Assembly (NCBI RefSeq): GCF_964204645.1
Contig: NW_027437438.1
Location: forward strand, 62,001 to 126,000
Direction: 5' to 3'
DNA length: 64,000 bases
From: Tubulanus polymorphus
Taxonomy: Eukaryota; Nemertea; Palaeonemertea; Tubulaniformes; Tubulanidae
The notes below the pieces were generated by a model. That model made no database searches, was not told where the DNA came from, and saw only the letters and a list, made by a program, of their open reading frames with translations. The translations under genes were made by a program, and so were the position numbers. Shown in pieces: positions 31,961 to 44,289 of this stretch (position 1 is its first letter; the number at the start of each line of letters is the position of its first letter).

Positions 31961-34081
31961 GCCTTAACGATGGGGTGTCTACAGTTGGCTCCCAACGGCG
32001 ACTTTGGCTGTTTTTGGAATTGTCAATTTACCATCAGTTGAGGAAATAGTTTTAATAGATTTCTTTTTCGTTTTAATGTTCATGAACTTATTGTATATGG
32101 TTTCCTTGTCTTCGTTGCTTTTCTGCATCCACATTACATGGGAAATAGTATATCTTTGTAAAGAAAGAACAACTTCATAATTTCCTTGATGGTGAAGGGC
32201 ACGACAGACATCGATATACTGGATTTTTACCAATTTGTGTAACTGTTCTATCAAATCGGGGATCTTCAGAATCTTCCAGTTAGTTGCTAAATTGATTATA
32301 CTGTTTATAGTCTCTGGGTTATTGTTTGTCCATCCTATAGGGTGACATTTCTTAACTTGAGATGGCGTGAATACATACTCTTCAAGTCTTGGCTCCAGCT
32401 TTTCAAAGTATGGGATGAAGAGCGGAGCGATTTCGTTGATTCTAGCCTTGACCTTCATCATTCTGAGTTTATGCTTATACTCATCAAGTTCATGTAACGC
32501 GCCGCTTTTACCAAATATAGAGTCGACTATATCATATTTTATCATTCACCCCAATTTTGTGTTGCAAATGCCATTTTACGTTTTCAATCAAATGTCGGTA
32601 GCATAACAATTGAGTAGCATTTGGAAATGTCTCTTTGATTGCTTTCAGTACAGCTTTTTCTTCGCCGGATCCAACGGTTAACATTTTGCCCGCAATTTCT
32701 GTATTTACGTTCGAGTCTAATTTCCCTTTTAAATGAGAGAAGAATCGCTGGTACGTAATGGTCTCGCCGTCCCAATGCAGAAATAATGGCCCAATGAAAA
32801 TTGGTGATTCTTGTGTTTCACGACGGAGCAAATGGGTGTTCTTGAAAACCGTTATAGTCAAATAGCAGGCACCGATCGATGCCAAGAATCGAAGGTTCCG
32901 CCGCTTGCGTACAAAATCGTTTTACGTCTCTCATCTGTTGCTCTGTATATAAAATAACCGTCGGAGGTTTTTCGATCGAAGTAATAACCTCTCGGATGAA
33001 ATCACTGCCGGATTGCATATTCATGAGAGTTTGTATTTCATCCGCTACATTCTTACGGTTGCCGGATGTGCGATCCTTGACCATTTCACGGTGCCGTTCT
33101 GTACCTGTTTCAAGTTTCTTGGCGCTGATGATGAGCTATTTAGACATATGTGGTTATGAACTTGCATTGGTGCTTGTGTGGTCACCTTATCGGCGATTAC
33201 ATCCATGACGGAGTCTGAAGTCCGAAAATATTCTATTCCTGTTCCCTTTTTTGTATTGCCATGCGGCGTACCACTATCCGGTGAATCACCGAGATACTCC
33301 ACTACTGACCGGTTTCGTACATCGCCGAAGTTTGCTGGAGAATGGTCAATCCAAGTAATTCGTTTTTTGAAATCCGGTTTTCGTTTTAGTGTAGCGTAAA
33401 ACCGCCTCAAAATAATCAAATCTTCGTCAGAAGGTTGTTGATCAAATGCTACGAATTCTTTTTTCACCCTAATGCCGTACGAACCATTCTTCGTTTGGAT
33501 GACCTGGAAGATGAAATTTACCTGATGAAATCCCGATCATTCAAATCACAAATAGAAGTGATGGACGTCAATTTTAGTACGTATATAACGTATTTATGCG
33601 TTTTTACCTTATGTGTTCCATTTTCTTGTATGAGAACCACCACCTTCTTAGTTGAAGACATCTTTTTGTCCCAAATTCCAGAGTCATCAACGAATTTACT
33701 CCGGTTCCCAGCCTGTCTACGTTGAATGTTATTGGTGTTGTCTAATATGTAGTACACATCATGTTTTCGGCCGTTTGGAATACTGGTGGGAAAATCTAAT
33801 TTTTCGGTGGCGGATTTTCTAATCACATCAATCACTCCAGCGGTATCCAAAAATCTCCCATTTAGCCGGCCCGAAGAGCCGTCATTTTCATTTGATTGTA
33901 TCGTCGTGGTGCCGTCGTCAAATGTGTCAGACGGTGATGAAACGCCTAGAAAGGAGATAGATATGCTATTAAAAACGGTCAATTTAGATTCCCAGGCATT
34001 GTTTAATACTTCAAATTGATATACACACCTGTTAAATCTGATCTGGAAGAAAGTGTAGAACTATGCCCTGGTTGATCATTG

Positions 34082-34949
34082 CACAGGCGGATCCAGTTTT
34101 TATAGGGGGTGGACAGGACAAAGTAGGGCACACCTTTCTATGGCACATCGCGAGCGCCGAAGGCGCGATGCCCACAAGGGGGGAAATTTTGAAAATTTGG
34201 TGTTCTTAAATGTGTTTTGTGGCATTTCAGAGGGTCCATTCTAGGAGAAAAAGAAGTCATTTAGACTTCATTTTGTAACCTTAGGGTCCAGGAAGGTGCC
34301 ACAGATAGGGCAAAAAACAAGCACATAAAATTTGAGTTTCATACACATCATCTTTTTATTTATACTCTACTCTTGTTATTGTCAGATTTTATTGCATTTC
34401 CTTTCCTCTGATAAAATATTCAAATTTTAAAAAGTTTTCATCGTAACGCTATAAAATGTGCCCTTTTTATCAACTTTTCTGACATTTCACGTGCCCATAT
34501 TCCAGAAAAGATATAACAGAATATGCCTTTTTCACAGTTTTCATCGTATATACTCTATAAGATGTGCCCTTTTTATCAATTTCTCGGGCATTATAGGTGC
34601 CCCTATTTCAGAATTCATGCCCGTTTCACAATTTTCATCGTATATACGCTTATAAGATGTGCCCTTTTTATTAATTTCTCTGGCATTATAGGTGCCCCTA
34701 TTACATAATAGGTGCCCTTAGATATGACAGCACAGCAGCATGAATGCCATTTTCAAAGGCAACGTCCTTGACTGCCGAATCGCGCGATGTAAATATAGTC
34801 GTGTTCGAGTGATCGAGTGTTAAAAATCGAGTGTTAAAATTTTCTTCTATTGCTTTTTTTTCTGACATTCCTGAAAGCCAGGAGGGCACTTTTAATTTTT
34901 CAAGGGGGTGGACTGGTCCACTCGGTCCACCACCCTAGATCCGCCCTTG
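34082..34949. mobile_element. 868-bp non-autonomous element in exon 7, 5-bp duplication
   Basis: Ends CACAGGCGGATCCAG and reverse complement of CAAGGGCGGATCTAG, flanked by CATTG (34077-34081 and 34950-34954). Removing it with one CATTG makes exon 7 open and in phase with exons 6 and 8. Interior: AT-rich with GGGCAC/GTGCCC words, a GCGCCGAAGGCGC palindrome at about 34153, and a tandem array at 34450-34720. No transposase. Confidence 0.8.
34435..34722. repeat. Tandem repeat, about 95-105-bp units
   Basis: Three units with the words TTTTCATCGTATATAC, AAGATGTGCCCTTTTTATCA and GGCATTATAGGTGCCCCTAT. Nested within the 868-bp element. Confidence 0.65.
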
Positions 34950-36137
34950 CATTGATCAGGCGTGTCTTCGCGTCGATTTTGTCTGAAAAGAAATAGAAAA
35001 AATCAGTTCCTGTTATAACTTAGTTATCAAATGTTGTTATAATAATTCAATTGTTTTTACAAAACTTACAATCTACATCGACTTTTTTAAGTGCGGGAAC
35101 TGTTATTCTGGACTCGTCAAATTCCGGAAACGGCGCAGAAATACCTATAGATATGATTTCATGTTTAATTAATGATAGTCCTGTTGCCAAACGATTAAAT
35201 AGATCGAGCAGTTAATAGATCGAGCAGTATGACGACATGACGACGTAACGTACCTGCAGCTGTACTATTAAACTGTCTTGATGGGCTGTCAGAATCTTGC
35301 ATTTGTAAAGGACTAACGCAGTTCTCAAAGCTCACTCTTTTCGAAGATCTCTTCTCTGCAAAGACAAAATGGAATGTAAGCTAACAATGCAGCTTGAACT
35401 TTATGTAGAGTTATTAGATGTTAAGTATATATGTCTTACCGGAATTTCGTGGTGACATCTTAAAACTGGTCATGCGTTTCTCCTTTCGTGTGGTTTCTAA
35501 AACAGAAAAAAGAAGACTTGCTTTTTTCTGTACACTTTTTTTCTTATTTGTTTCAGATTGAGAGTCGACACTATTGATCCGCAGCTGAATTGTACTTTCA
35601 AAAAGATCAAACGATTTATATACGTAGGTTTCTTGGCATGTCCTGGGAGAACACACGCATTGTTCGTTATGTACGATAATACATTTTCCGCCTTAATGGT
35701 TGTTTGTCTGAAACTTTTATACTGGTATCAGACGAGCATTCTAAATCATTTGAAGGTAATCACGGCGCTGTAGTCATGAGAAGAATTCGTGGAAATGAGC
35801 AATTATGAAATAAACTTATGAAACACTCGCTGACCCTTAGTCTGATAAATCGATAATAAGGAGGAATATTAAAGAGTGACATTAAAGGGTTTTTATTATT
35901 TTAATTAATAAAAGTTTGTGTGTTTTAATTTGAATGTACTAATATCGATAAAGAATATAAATAAGAAAGATGATATTTCGGCTTACATTGTATATTACTA
36001 TTTAGACAAAATTAAATATCGTTCATTGTGGGAATTGTGTTCATTGGATAAGTTAAAATAAATGAGTTTGAGGGTTGGAAAAATAGTATGTAATCTCTTC
36101 GGTGCGGTTGAGAAGGAGAGCAGACCGGCAGGTATCA

Positions 36138-36300
36138 TGACGTCGAGGGTCGGGTTAAAGTTAGCAGCGAATGAAAAGTCTAGGAATCAGGACCCCAGCT
36201 CTGCGTCGTGGTGCTGCGTTGGTTGCTCGTTCCCTTTTACGGCTGGCCGCAAGCAGGTTTCTGGATTTTTCTTGGGTGTGGACGCAGCCGTATAAAAGGG
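36138..36300 (+). promoter_or_regulatory. Candidate TATA promoter in an intron of the MULE gene
   Basis: TGACGTC (CRE-like) at about 36138 and GTATAAAAGGGG at 36290 lie in a locally GC-rich island inside the intron between exons 3 and 4, on the opposite strand to the gene. Could be an LTR or small-element promoter; no downstream ORF of note follows. Confidence 0.35.
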
Positions 36301-38499
36301 GCCGCACCTCGAGAGAGCGGACTCTTTTAGAAAGCATTTTCAGGGGAAGCATTAGAAGACTATAGAACAGATAACTTTCGGCTATCCGGTTGAATTGCAT
36401 CTTCTTGTGTGCGGGATTTGTAACAAAATTCTAAATTAAAAGGTAGGGAATTTTGTAAATTGTTGAGACTAAAGTTCAATTTAAATTGTTAGAATAAAAG
36501 TTGAGTATTATCATATTTAAATCCGGAGTTCCTTTCGGGTTTCTGTGTTCGTGGTCGACTTTCTCGCCAGGGACCGGAGTTTGTAATAGAGGAAAAAGAC
36601 AATAGAGAAAGGGACCGCGGAACACTATATAAAACTTACTCGGTGTCTGATCTAAGCTTGGAAACGTTTCTTCTGACGAAAGATAAAGCACATTTTCCTT
36701 GTCTACCGCTGCAATGATAGAATTTGGTGAATTAAGGCATATATTCATTTGGTAAAAACTCTCACTAGATAATTTCAGAAATCATTTAAAGAATCTTCGT
36801 TTCATACGAAGTTTGGTAACTTAAAATTATGAACACTTACACGAGGTCGTTGAAATCATTTTCAAACGATTCTTTTCTATCAAAGGGACGAAATGGTTTG
36901 GTATCCACACATTTCCGTGCGACTCTCCAATTCTTGTCCACAATATATTAATTGGAGGTGACATTTTCCTATGGCATTCACGAGGCACCATTTCGGTATT
37001 TAGCAGTCTCACGTGCTGGTCCATCATACCAATCACAGGTGGATATACAGTTCGTATGTAGCGCCCAATAACTGTCGCCAATGCGTGAATTGTTATTTGT
37101 GGCGATTAGGCGTAATCAGTTGCTGCAGCCCTACATGTTTCCTCTATAGATGGCGATATTAATGCGTATCCCCTGTTCTCTGCTTCTTGTTCATAGAACT
37201 TCGTGTTTCTGACGAGGTCTGTCGCTGTCCTGACTCTGAGTTCATCGGCAAGTATTTCGGTTCCTAATTAAGCCATGGAAACTGCATTAAAGAGACAGTT
37301 TCCATCTCCTCTAACACGCACAGGAATAAGCCTGGTACGTTCACAATGTTTCGCGATAATTGATCGGCATCAGCGACTATTTCAGGAGTCAATTTCTGTT
37401 CGAATTGTCCAAAACTGGCCAGTTTGATGGCCACCATGTTGGCTGCTTTATGAAGGCCCTCCTTTCTTAGTATAGCGGCTTCGTATAGGATGAGTAGGCG
37501 GGTGTACATAATAGATCCACCGGGCTTGGAAAAACACTTGTTGCAATTGTATTTCAATTTCGATTGGCCCAGCAGCTCGAATTCTTCATACCCTATCTTC
37601 TCGCTTGCAGCATGACACCACTGCTTGCAGATAGGACAATAAACGCTGGGTTCCTTATCGCATGAAAGCATACATACCCCGCAAGGCCACTTGGTTTTAC
37701 CTAAAAGAAAATTTACAATATTAGTTTTAGGAAATTTGTATCATCAGTTTTCAGAATTTCAATTATCAATGCGGATTTTAAAATGTCAGACATCAGTTAG
37801 AAAGGTGATAATTTGTTAAACAATATCGGCCTGTGTCAATTCTACCACGTATTTCAAAAATTTTAGAGAAGTTGATTTATGTGTGATTGAAAACATTTGT
37901 AGATAAATACATGTTAATAAATACATCACATTCATATTTGGAGAAGGCTATTCGACGGACATTGCATGGCTATCAATTTAATTATTTCTCATAATAATAA
38001 TTCAAATCATTCGTTTGTATCATGCAAACATGGTAAGTTTAAATAATTTTGAACAAATGACACAATCATAAAAGAAAAAGAATCGGGCCTAAAATTGAAC
38101 TTTGATGAATTCCGCATGAATAAAAGTGACCCTTGAATGTCAAGAACAAAAAAAGTTATATCTTTGGTTCAAATAGATAGATTGTCTCTTAAATTTAAGA
38201 GTAAAATCTCTGTAAATTTATTATATCTGATAAAATTCTCTTGTAATATTCTTACCTTTCGAATCATTTTTAATTTTGTTGCCACGTTTCTGACTAGCCC
38301 GTTTCTGATCATCGGAAGCTATTTGGCGTCGCGAAGGTTTTCTTGACCTTTTAAAATCCATGGCTGTCCTCTATTAGTTGTTGAAATAGAATGACCCATC
38401 TTGGCCATTACCGCTTTTTATTTAGTTCGCCAAGAACTAATCACTAATTATCATACTAATAATTTCTATCCCTCAGAACAAAATTCTCATTCTGATTAT

Positions 38500-38945
38500 C
38501 CGTTAGTTTGTAACTGTTTTTATGTGCTATTTCTAAATTTCTTTAATTTGTCCTTTGATCAAGATTCACTATTGTCTCGGGTTAACCCCCTAGTTTGCCA
38601 TGCCTTAATTCGTTAGTTTGTCTTTGTATTGTATTTCTAAATTTCTCTACGCTCTTGTCCTTGATTAAACTTTAATATTCACTATTATCTTGTTAAGATC
38701 CCCTAGTTTGCCTTGCCTTAATTCGTTTAGTTTGTAACTGTCTTTGTATTGTATTTCTAAATTTCTCTACGCTCTCGTCCTTTGATTAAACTTTAATATT
38801 CACTATTGTCTCGTTAAGATCCCCTAGGTTGCCATGCCTTAATTCGTTTAGATTGTAACTGTCTTTGTATTGTATTTCTAAATTTCTCTACGCTCTTGTC
38901 CTTTGATTAAACTTAAATATTCACTATTGTCTTGTTAAGCTAAAC
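38500..38945. repeat. 121-bp minisatellite, about 3.5 units
   Basis: ATTGTATTTCTAAATTTCTC recurs at 38628, 38749 and 38870, with AATTCGTTTAGTTTGTAACT and GATCCCCTAGTTTGCCATGC in each unit. It lies just upstream of the PHD-OTU-MULE start at 38361. Confidence 0.8.
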
Positions 38946-39111
38946 AATTCAACTCTGGTCACCTTTGACTCTGGACATTGACAACTAGGGGCCTGAACAT
39001 CGGAAAAGCTTTTAACAAATCATCGTATCCTTTATTGAAACATACAGCGAACTGAAAAAAATCATATACATTCATTCTATTTATTTGTTTTTTTATGCGA
39101 GTCACGTCGCT

Positions 39112-39245
39112 AAATATATTAGATCTAGAGCTAAGTATATTAGATCTAGAGCTCCAGTGAGTTTCCAGTCGGCTCCGGTCGGTTTCCAGTCGGTTCCAGT
39201 CGGCTCCAGTCGGCTCCAGTCGGTTCCAGTCGGCTCCAGTCGGTA
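39112..39245. repeat. Short tandem repeats abutting Gypsy integrase
   Basis: Two copies of ATATTAGATCTAGAGCT, then about eight copies of a 10-11-bp CGGYTCCAGT motif directly joined to the truncated integrase at 39247. The same CCAGTCGG word recurs at about 60013. Confidence 0.7.
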
Positions 39246-39246
39246 T

Positions 39247-41111
39247 TTAGTAGGGGCGTTCTCGGGTGGTCCACTCATCAACCATTTTGCGGGCAACTGT
39301 GTGAGCTTCGTCGTTTCGTAGAGGCCATGCCTCTGGCCACTTCGTGAAAGCATCTTGTGCTGCTAGTATATAGCAGTTCCCTTTTCTGGTTTGACGCAAG
39401 GGACCAATAGTGTCGACATGTATTCGTTGGCCACGCCTACCAACAGGTGTTGACACAGGTGCTTTAGGCATTTTCGCAGGTGATTTACATTTGCCACATG
39501 TTCTGCATTTTTGTAAAAAACGTCGCACCATGCCCGTTAGTCCCATTGCCCATAATCGTTGCTTTGAGCTTTGTTTTTGTAGACCCAACCCTTGACCCAA
39601 TTCAGTGATTGCATTTTCGGCGGTGCTCGATGGGAGAACTACACGGTGTGATTGATTTGCGGAACCTGGTAGTGGTTTGAGGACTAGTAAACCATTTTGA
39701 AGGTGTAGACGCTCAAACAAACCAAACAAGCTCCTCAACAATCTGCCACACTGTTGTAAATCATGTCTTGGGGGTTTACCCTTTCCACCCGTGCTTACCA
39801 ACTGGATTTCTGGATGTCTGTTGGACATCTACTAGGTCCTGAAATGTTAACTGTATGGGGGCGCCCTTTTTAATTAGGTTGATACCTGGTGATGAAGGTA
39901 GACCTGTATCCCCACAGCTTCGGGCAATCGCCATGTTTTCGTGCTCTCCTTGGTATTCTAGAGAGCCCATCAGCGTTACCATGTAGCCTGCCAGCTCGAT
40001 GTTCAATTTGGAAATCGTAGTCTTGAAGTCGTTCCAACCACCTAGCGATTTGACCTTCTGGTTCCTTAAAAGTGTTGAGCCATTTCAACGCAGCATGGTC
40101 CGTCGAATGAGTTTTGGTCGCCCTTGAAGATAATGGCGGAAGTGTTCAACCATATCCAACATTTTTCTGCGAGTCGCACAATAGTTTTCTTCGCCCTACC
40201 CCATACGCAATGGCTATTTCGGTGCCGTCCAGTTGCTGCTGACTGAGGACTCCCCCTGTTGCGAAATTGCTAGCGTCACAGTCTATAAGATAAACTTACC
40301 CGCAGTCGGTAAGAAGTCCGGAAATGCCAATACTGGGGGTTCAGTCAGCTTCCTATTTAAATCTTGGAACACTTTCTCTTGTAGTGGACCCCATTTGAAA
40401 ACTTGATTTTTCTTCAAGAGAGTATTAAGTGGAGCAGAGATGTTAGAGAAGTCATCGATAAATTTTGAATAATACGTTACCAGACCCATGAAACTGCGCA
40501 CGTCAGTGACGCTTTGTAGTATAGGCCAATCAAAAACTTTGGCGCACTTATCCGGGTCAGTTTCGAGACCAGCTCCGCTGACAATATGTCCAAGAAATTT
40601 AATTCGCTTCTTCAACAGGGAGCATTTGCTCGGTTTCAACTTCAAATTTGCCCTCGAAAAACATTTGAAGACTTGGTAGAGTCTAGGTGTGATGCCAGAT
40701 CACATCATCTAAGTAGATTAAACAGGTTTTCCAAGCAACATTATCTAAAGCCATGGACATAAGTCTCAAAAAACAAGCTGGTGCATTACACAACCCAAAA
40801 GGCATTATGTTCCATTCGTATAGATGACGCTCTGTCGTGAAGGCAATTTTGGGTTTGTCTGACTCCTTAATCGGCACTTGCCAATAACAACAGTCTTCTC
40901 CACAGTCAATGTTACATCCAAATTTGGTCAGGAAGTTATTACCCAATAAGCAGTCTTGCGTAAGGTCGTCTAAAATAACCATCGGGACTATGAACTCTAA
41001 GCCACCTATACCCACAGTTACCTCAGCAATCCCCCGTATACACATATCCTGCCCATTTGCAGTGGTAATACTACCATTTACTGGCGCCATGGTGTAGGTC
41101 GCGCATAACAA
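39247..41111 (-). pseudogene. pol: Gypsy Pol remnant with protease-RT deletion
   Basis: Starts at 41111 with a protease-like module whose end reads LLGNNFLTKFGCNIDCG. This is fused directly to RT finger/palm motifs (WQVPIKESDKPKIAFTT, MPFGLCNAPACF, LIYLDDVI), so the RT N-terminus including the first catalytic Asp is deleted. Further down: LKPSKCSLLKKRIKFLGHIV, FMGLVTYYSKFIDDFS, RNase H pieces (ALKWLNTFKEPEGQIARWLE, HRAGRLHGNADGLSRIP) and integrase (RTCGKCKSPAKMPKAP, VDTIGPL, AAQDAFTKWPEAWPL). It is truncated after the first catalytic Asp of the integrase by the tandem repeats at 39245. The LLGNNFL..G and zinc-binding module fit Gypsy/Ty3 elements. Confidence 0.8.
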
Positions 41112-41334
41112 CGATTTGTCTGAGTGAAGATGTTAGCTACATAAAAGCAATCCTATCGTGAAATTATTAAAAGTCATGTCAGTCGATAAACTTGGTTTCG
41201 TCAGTAACCGGCACTGGCCTCAAATTTGAAGAACTTGTGAGCTTCTGTCCTGGTCGATTTCCTCCCTACTTGATAGACCTTTAAGCTTCGCTTTTTTCAG
41301 TTAAAACGGACATCTTTATTTAAAACCCGATTCA

Positions 41335-41395
41335 GGGGTGGTTGGCGCGCCCAGTCTCTCCAACCTTAGGAGAGACTGGGCGCGCCAACCACCCC
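41335..41395. repeat. Perfect 27-bp inverted repeat with 7-nt loop
   Basis: Arms 41335-41361 and 41369-41395 are exact reverse complements (GGGGTGGTTGGCGCGCCCAG... ), loop AACCTTA. The arms contain GGCGCGCC. No coding context. Not followed by a T-tract that would suggest a terminator. Confidence 0.9.
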
Positions 41396-42800
41396 CAGGG
41401 GCACGATTCCCTCACGGGCCTAATGTCTACTTAACAGACTTTTAAAGTTCACACTTTTTTCAATTGAAACAAACATTTTATCTAAAATTTGACTCTTGAA
41501 CAATTGCTTACCCCAGTCTTTCTTACAGAATTGCATGCAGAGCTGAGCTAAAAGCCTACACAGTAGATCTCTTGGTATTTTGTGTTAACGGACATGTATC
41601 TACGTTCACATCTGCATCTCCGATATCGTGCGCATATGTTTAGGGAGACTTAATACAAAGTGGCGCGCTCTATCGGTAGCAATCATTGGTCGAACGTCTC
41701 TTTAATTCCAAAACCAGTTGAGGAGAATGCTGAATAGTCTATTTTCGATGACATGAGGCGAATATCTATTTATCTTATATCCATGCTCTCGACTCGCAGG
41801 TTGGCCTTTATCGGTTGTAACGCGTTGAGTATCGAGCCTTATCTCGGCCTATCTGACTCTACTTTCCCCTGAGTAAAAGTGTTTATTTGATATTTATTGT
41901 AAATGCGAGTAGAGATCCGAGAAGTGATCCAGACTGTGACAGACTGCCAAATTAACAATAAACTATCCAAACTGTGATGACACTAATTATATAACTCTTT
42001 TGATTACTAAATGAATACTGTTTATAACAACAACCTGTTTCTACTCATATCGTGTATCACTCAAATATAGTATTTTACAGATAATCTTAAGATACGTATA
42101 CATAATGATTATTTCACTATGTAAAGAAAAAAAGATTTAACGCATCGAACAGATCGCTTGTATGCAAGCTAGAGAACGCTCATTTGATTCACTTTCACTG
42201 ATCACTAGGTATCATCCGAACACGGATAGTATCCGACAGTAACCCACGAAACACTGGAAATTGATCCAGTTTAACACGACTCTAAGACCTATATTAAAGA
42301 AACCATCCAGAATACAATTTAAACGCGGGAAACACGGGAAAATCTCAATCTAAAATGCTGTACTAAGCATTGTGCAATATAGAAATCTTCTATGAACGAG
42401 GTGAAAATCATAAGTCTCCAGAGACTTTGCTCTACAGAAAAGTCCCTTAAAATCACCGAAGATATGTAAATGTTGCTATACCTTTGTGAAACTGGTTGTT
42501 GTGTTGCTCTGCCTCTATCGGTCCAGCGGTCCTCCCAGATACTATCACACAAGTCCACAACTGGGGCTCTCACCAATTCATCAATTTCATTTCAGGTTTA
42601 TTATGCTGATCCTTGGCACCTATTCTACACCTGCGACTTGTGCACCACTGGTCTGGAACGAATTCGCTAAACTAGGTACTGGTCAGAATGACACTTCTTT
42701 GTGGAATTTTTGTTTCATCGATGATAATTCCAGAAGTTTTATTTAATTGAATTTCTACTTTCTTTTATAGTTTATTGTTTGTGTCAGTTTTTTTTACAGT
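41396..42800. other. No gene recognised
   Basis: Unique-looking AT-rich DNA. Open frames at 42319-42746 overlap on both strands and show no domain. Confidence 0.35.
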
Positions 42801-44015
42801 ATGTACATCAGGGTAATGAACAAGAACATTTTCGCGGTAGATCAAATTGAAATTGATTATGAAAGTTTTATTCCATGTAAAATGTTGAATGTTCATGGCC
42901 GATACCTTAAAATCTTCAGATCGAGCCCGCAATATCGGAAATGTCGGCGAGATAATGAAAACAAAGACGTGCGGAAACCGAAAGAATGTCCACATTGCAC
43001 AATGCGCGTATAGCGCCTCGATAAACACTTACCGTATTGCAAAGGAAGTTATGACATAGCTCGTGAGTTAATTACACTTTACTCATCACATATCTTGTTG
43101 ATTATCAATTATGATTAATGTGTTTTAGGGCTCTCTTCTACTGGCTGTATGGCGGTCTTACTGCTGCAATTGCGTGATATGTAACTATGGAGCTAAGTTG
43201 GTCTTAGACTGGTCTTAAGTCTAAGCCATGACTATGCAACTGGCCCCTGTATTTGACTTTGAATAAGCCTTTGGATATTTCGAACAGATAGCTATGTGCA
43301 AAAATCAGAAGAACGAATAAATAGAGTAATCGTCACTATTAGATTCCCTAGACAGAGGAGGCGAATTCAGGTTATCCGCGTCTCTGTAGGCAAGCTGGAT
43401 GCTCACGGCGGGCAACTGATATTTTGATCAGCGCGCGCAGTGACGTCACGCAGAGCGTCCAAACTTAAAGGGTCCAAAGATCTATCTAAAATTTATCGTA
43501 TCAGCAAAGATCTGATCCTAAAACTACACACGACCAATATCTTTCATTTGGTACCGAAAACTTGTTCATGCATAGCGCACAGACCGTACCAACTCGTGAC
43601 AAAGTTTCGCCATTTGTCTCCTATGCGTAGTATAGATGAAGCTCATGCATTCTTAAGATCACGCAATTTTAAGTTCAGGTAACTACCTGAGATATTTCGA
43701 TACTTGTTACATCAGAGAGTCGATTATCATTATCATTGCTTTCTTACTAAGTGCAAGCGAGGGAGACCGATAAATCAAATCCTCAACAGACAGATGAAAT
43801 TTTGAGCGCCGTACCAAACAAAAATGAAACCTGATTCAGAGTATCCGCAGCTACTGGCAGACAACATTGTCTCAAAGTTCATTTCCTGGAGCTGCGGATT
43901 ACAAAATGTTGACACGAACGCTGCATCTCAAAGAAGGCAGCGGATTCGAGATATGCTGATCGCAACACAGTTTACTTTAAACGAACGTAAACTAAAAGAA
44001 TATCTAAATTTTTGA
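42801..44015 (+). pseudogene. Unrecognised spliced ORF with a C2HC finger
   Basis: The first open piece (42801-43060) ends with KECPHCTMRV, an in-frame TAG, then RLDKHLPYCKGSYDIA and a GTGAGT donor: a CxxC..H..C finger of the kind found at N-termini of some transposon proteins. A second piece (43440-43680, MRSIDEAHAFLRSRNFKFR) ends at a GTAACT donor. A third (43824-44015) reads YPQLLADNIVSKFISWSCGL and RRQRIRDMLIATQFTLNERK and ends in a stop. Whether the pieces belong together is inference from order, strand and splice-like borders. I cannot name the family. Confidence 0.3.
43110..43246. repeat. Harbinger-like MITE end
   Basis: Ends in ATGACTATGCAACTGGCCCC, matching the GGGGCCAGTTGC terminus of the Harbinger element at 30397, with a subterminal inverted repeat TCTTAGACTGGTCTTAAG. 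The opposite end was not found. Confidence 0.4.
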
Positions 44016-44289
44016 TGTACGTCGAGTCTGTAAGTAAATACTTATCAATCACGCAATCGTCGACATTTTGAAATCTGCATCATATAGGCCTATATACATT
44101 AATCTTTCAATAGGTCGAGGTATCAAACATGAATCAAACAGCGGAAATCGTCAGTCGATCGCACGCGAGCACAGTGAATTGGACCACGATCGGCAAAAAA
44201 GACGAAGACAAAGCGATAAGCAATTGATAGACAGTGGTATGTTGATTCAAGCATTTTTCATAGGTTAAAATGGATTGACAGTTTTTTTG

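Larger units (their letters stand above)
31979..38361 (-). pseudogene. Multi-exon PHD-OTU-MULE transposase gene
   Basis: At least nine exons on the minus strand with GT-AG borders and matching phases: 38361-38256, 37700-36841, 36764-36640, 35496-35440, 35355-35254, 35144-35070, 34982-34029 (interrupted by the element at 34082-34949), 33945-33608, and 33503 onward to 31979. Domains in order: basic start (MDFKRSRKPSRRQ); PHD-like finger (WPCGVC..YCPICKQWCHA..YNCNKC, one Cys ligand lost); an OTU-like part (ILADELRVRTATDL, ILWTR, PNHFVP); a linker with KRVSFEN, a PP1-docking-type motif; SIPNGRKHDVYYILDN; DEDLIILRRFYATLKRKPDF; MULE core (SILGIDR, LTVGSGEEKAVLKAIKETFP, LCYRHLIENVKWHL). The second catalytic Asp appears to be Gly. 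Frame slips at about 37265, 36885, 33080, 32880 and 32540 and a stop near 37110 show decay. Confidence 0.75.

Noticed and set aside
38500-38945. CRISPR-like regular repeats
   Set aside because: Units are contiguous 121-bp tandem repeats without unique spacers, in an animal-like genome.
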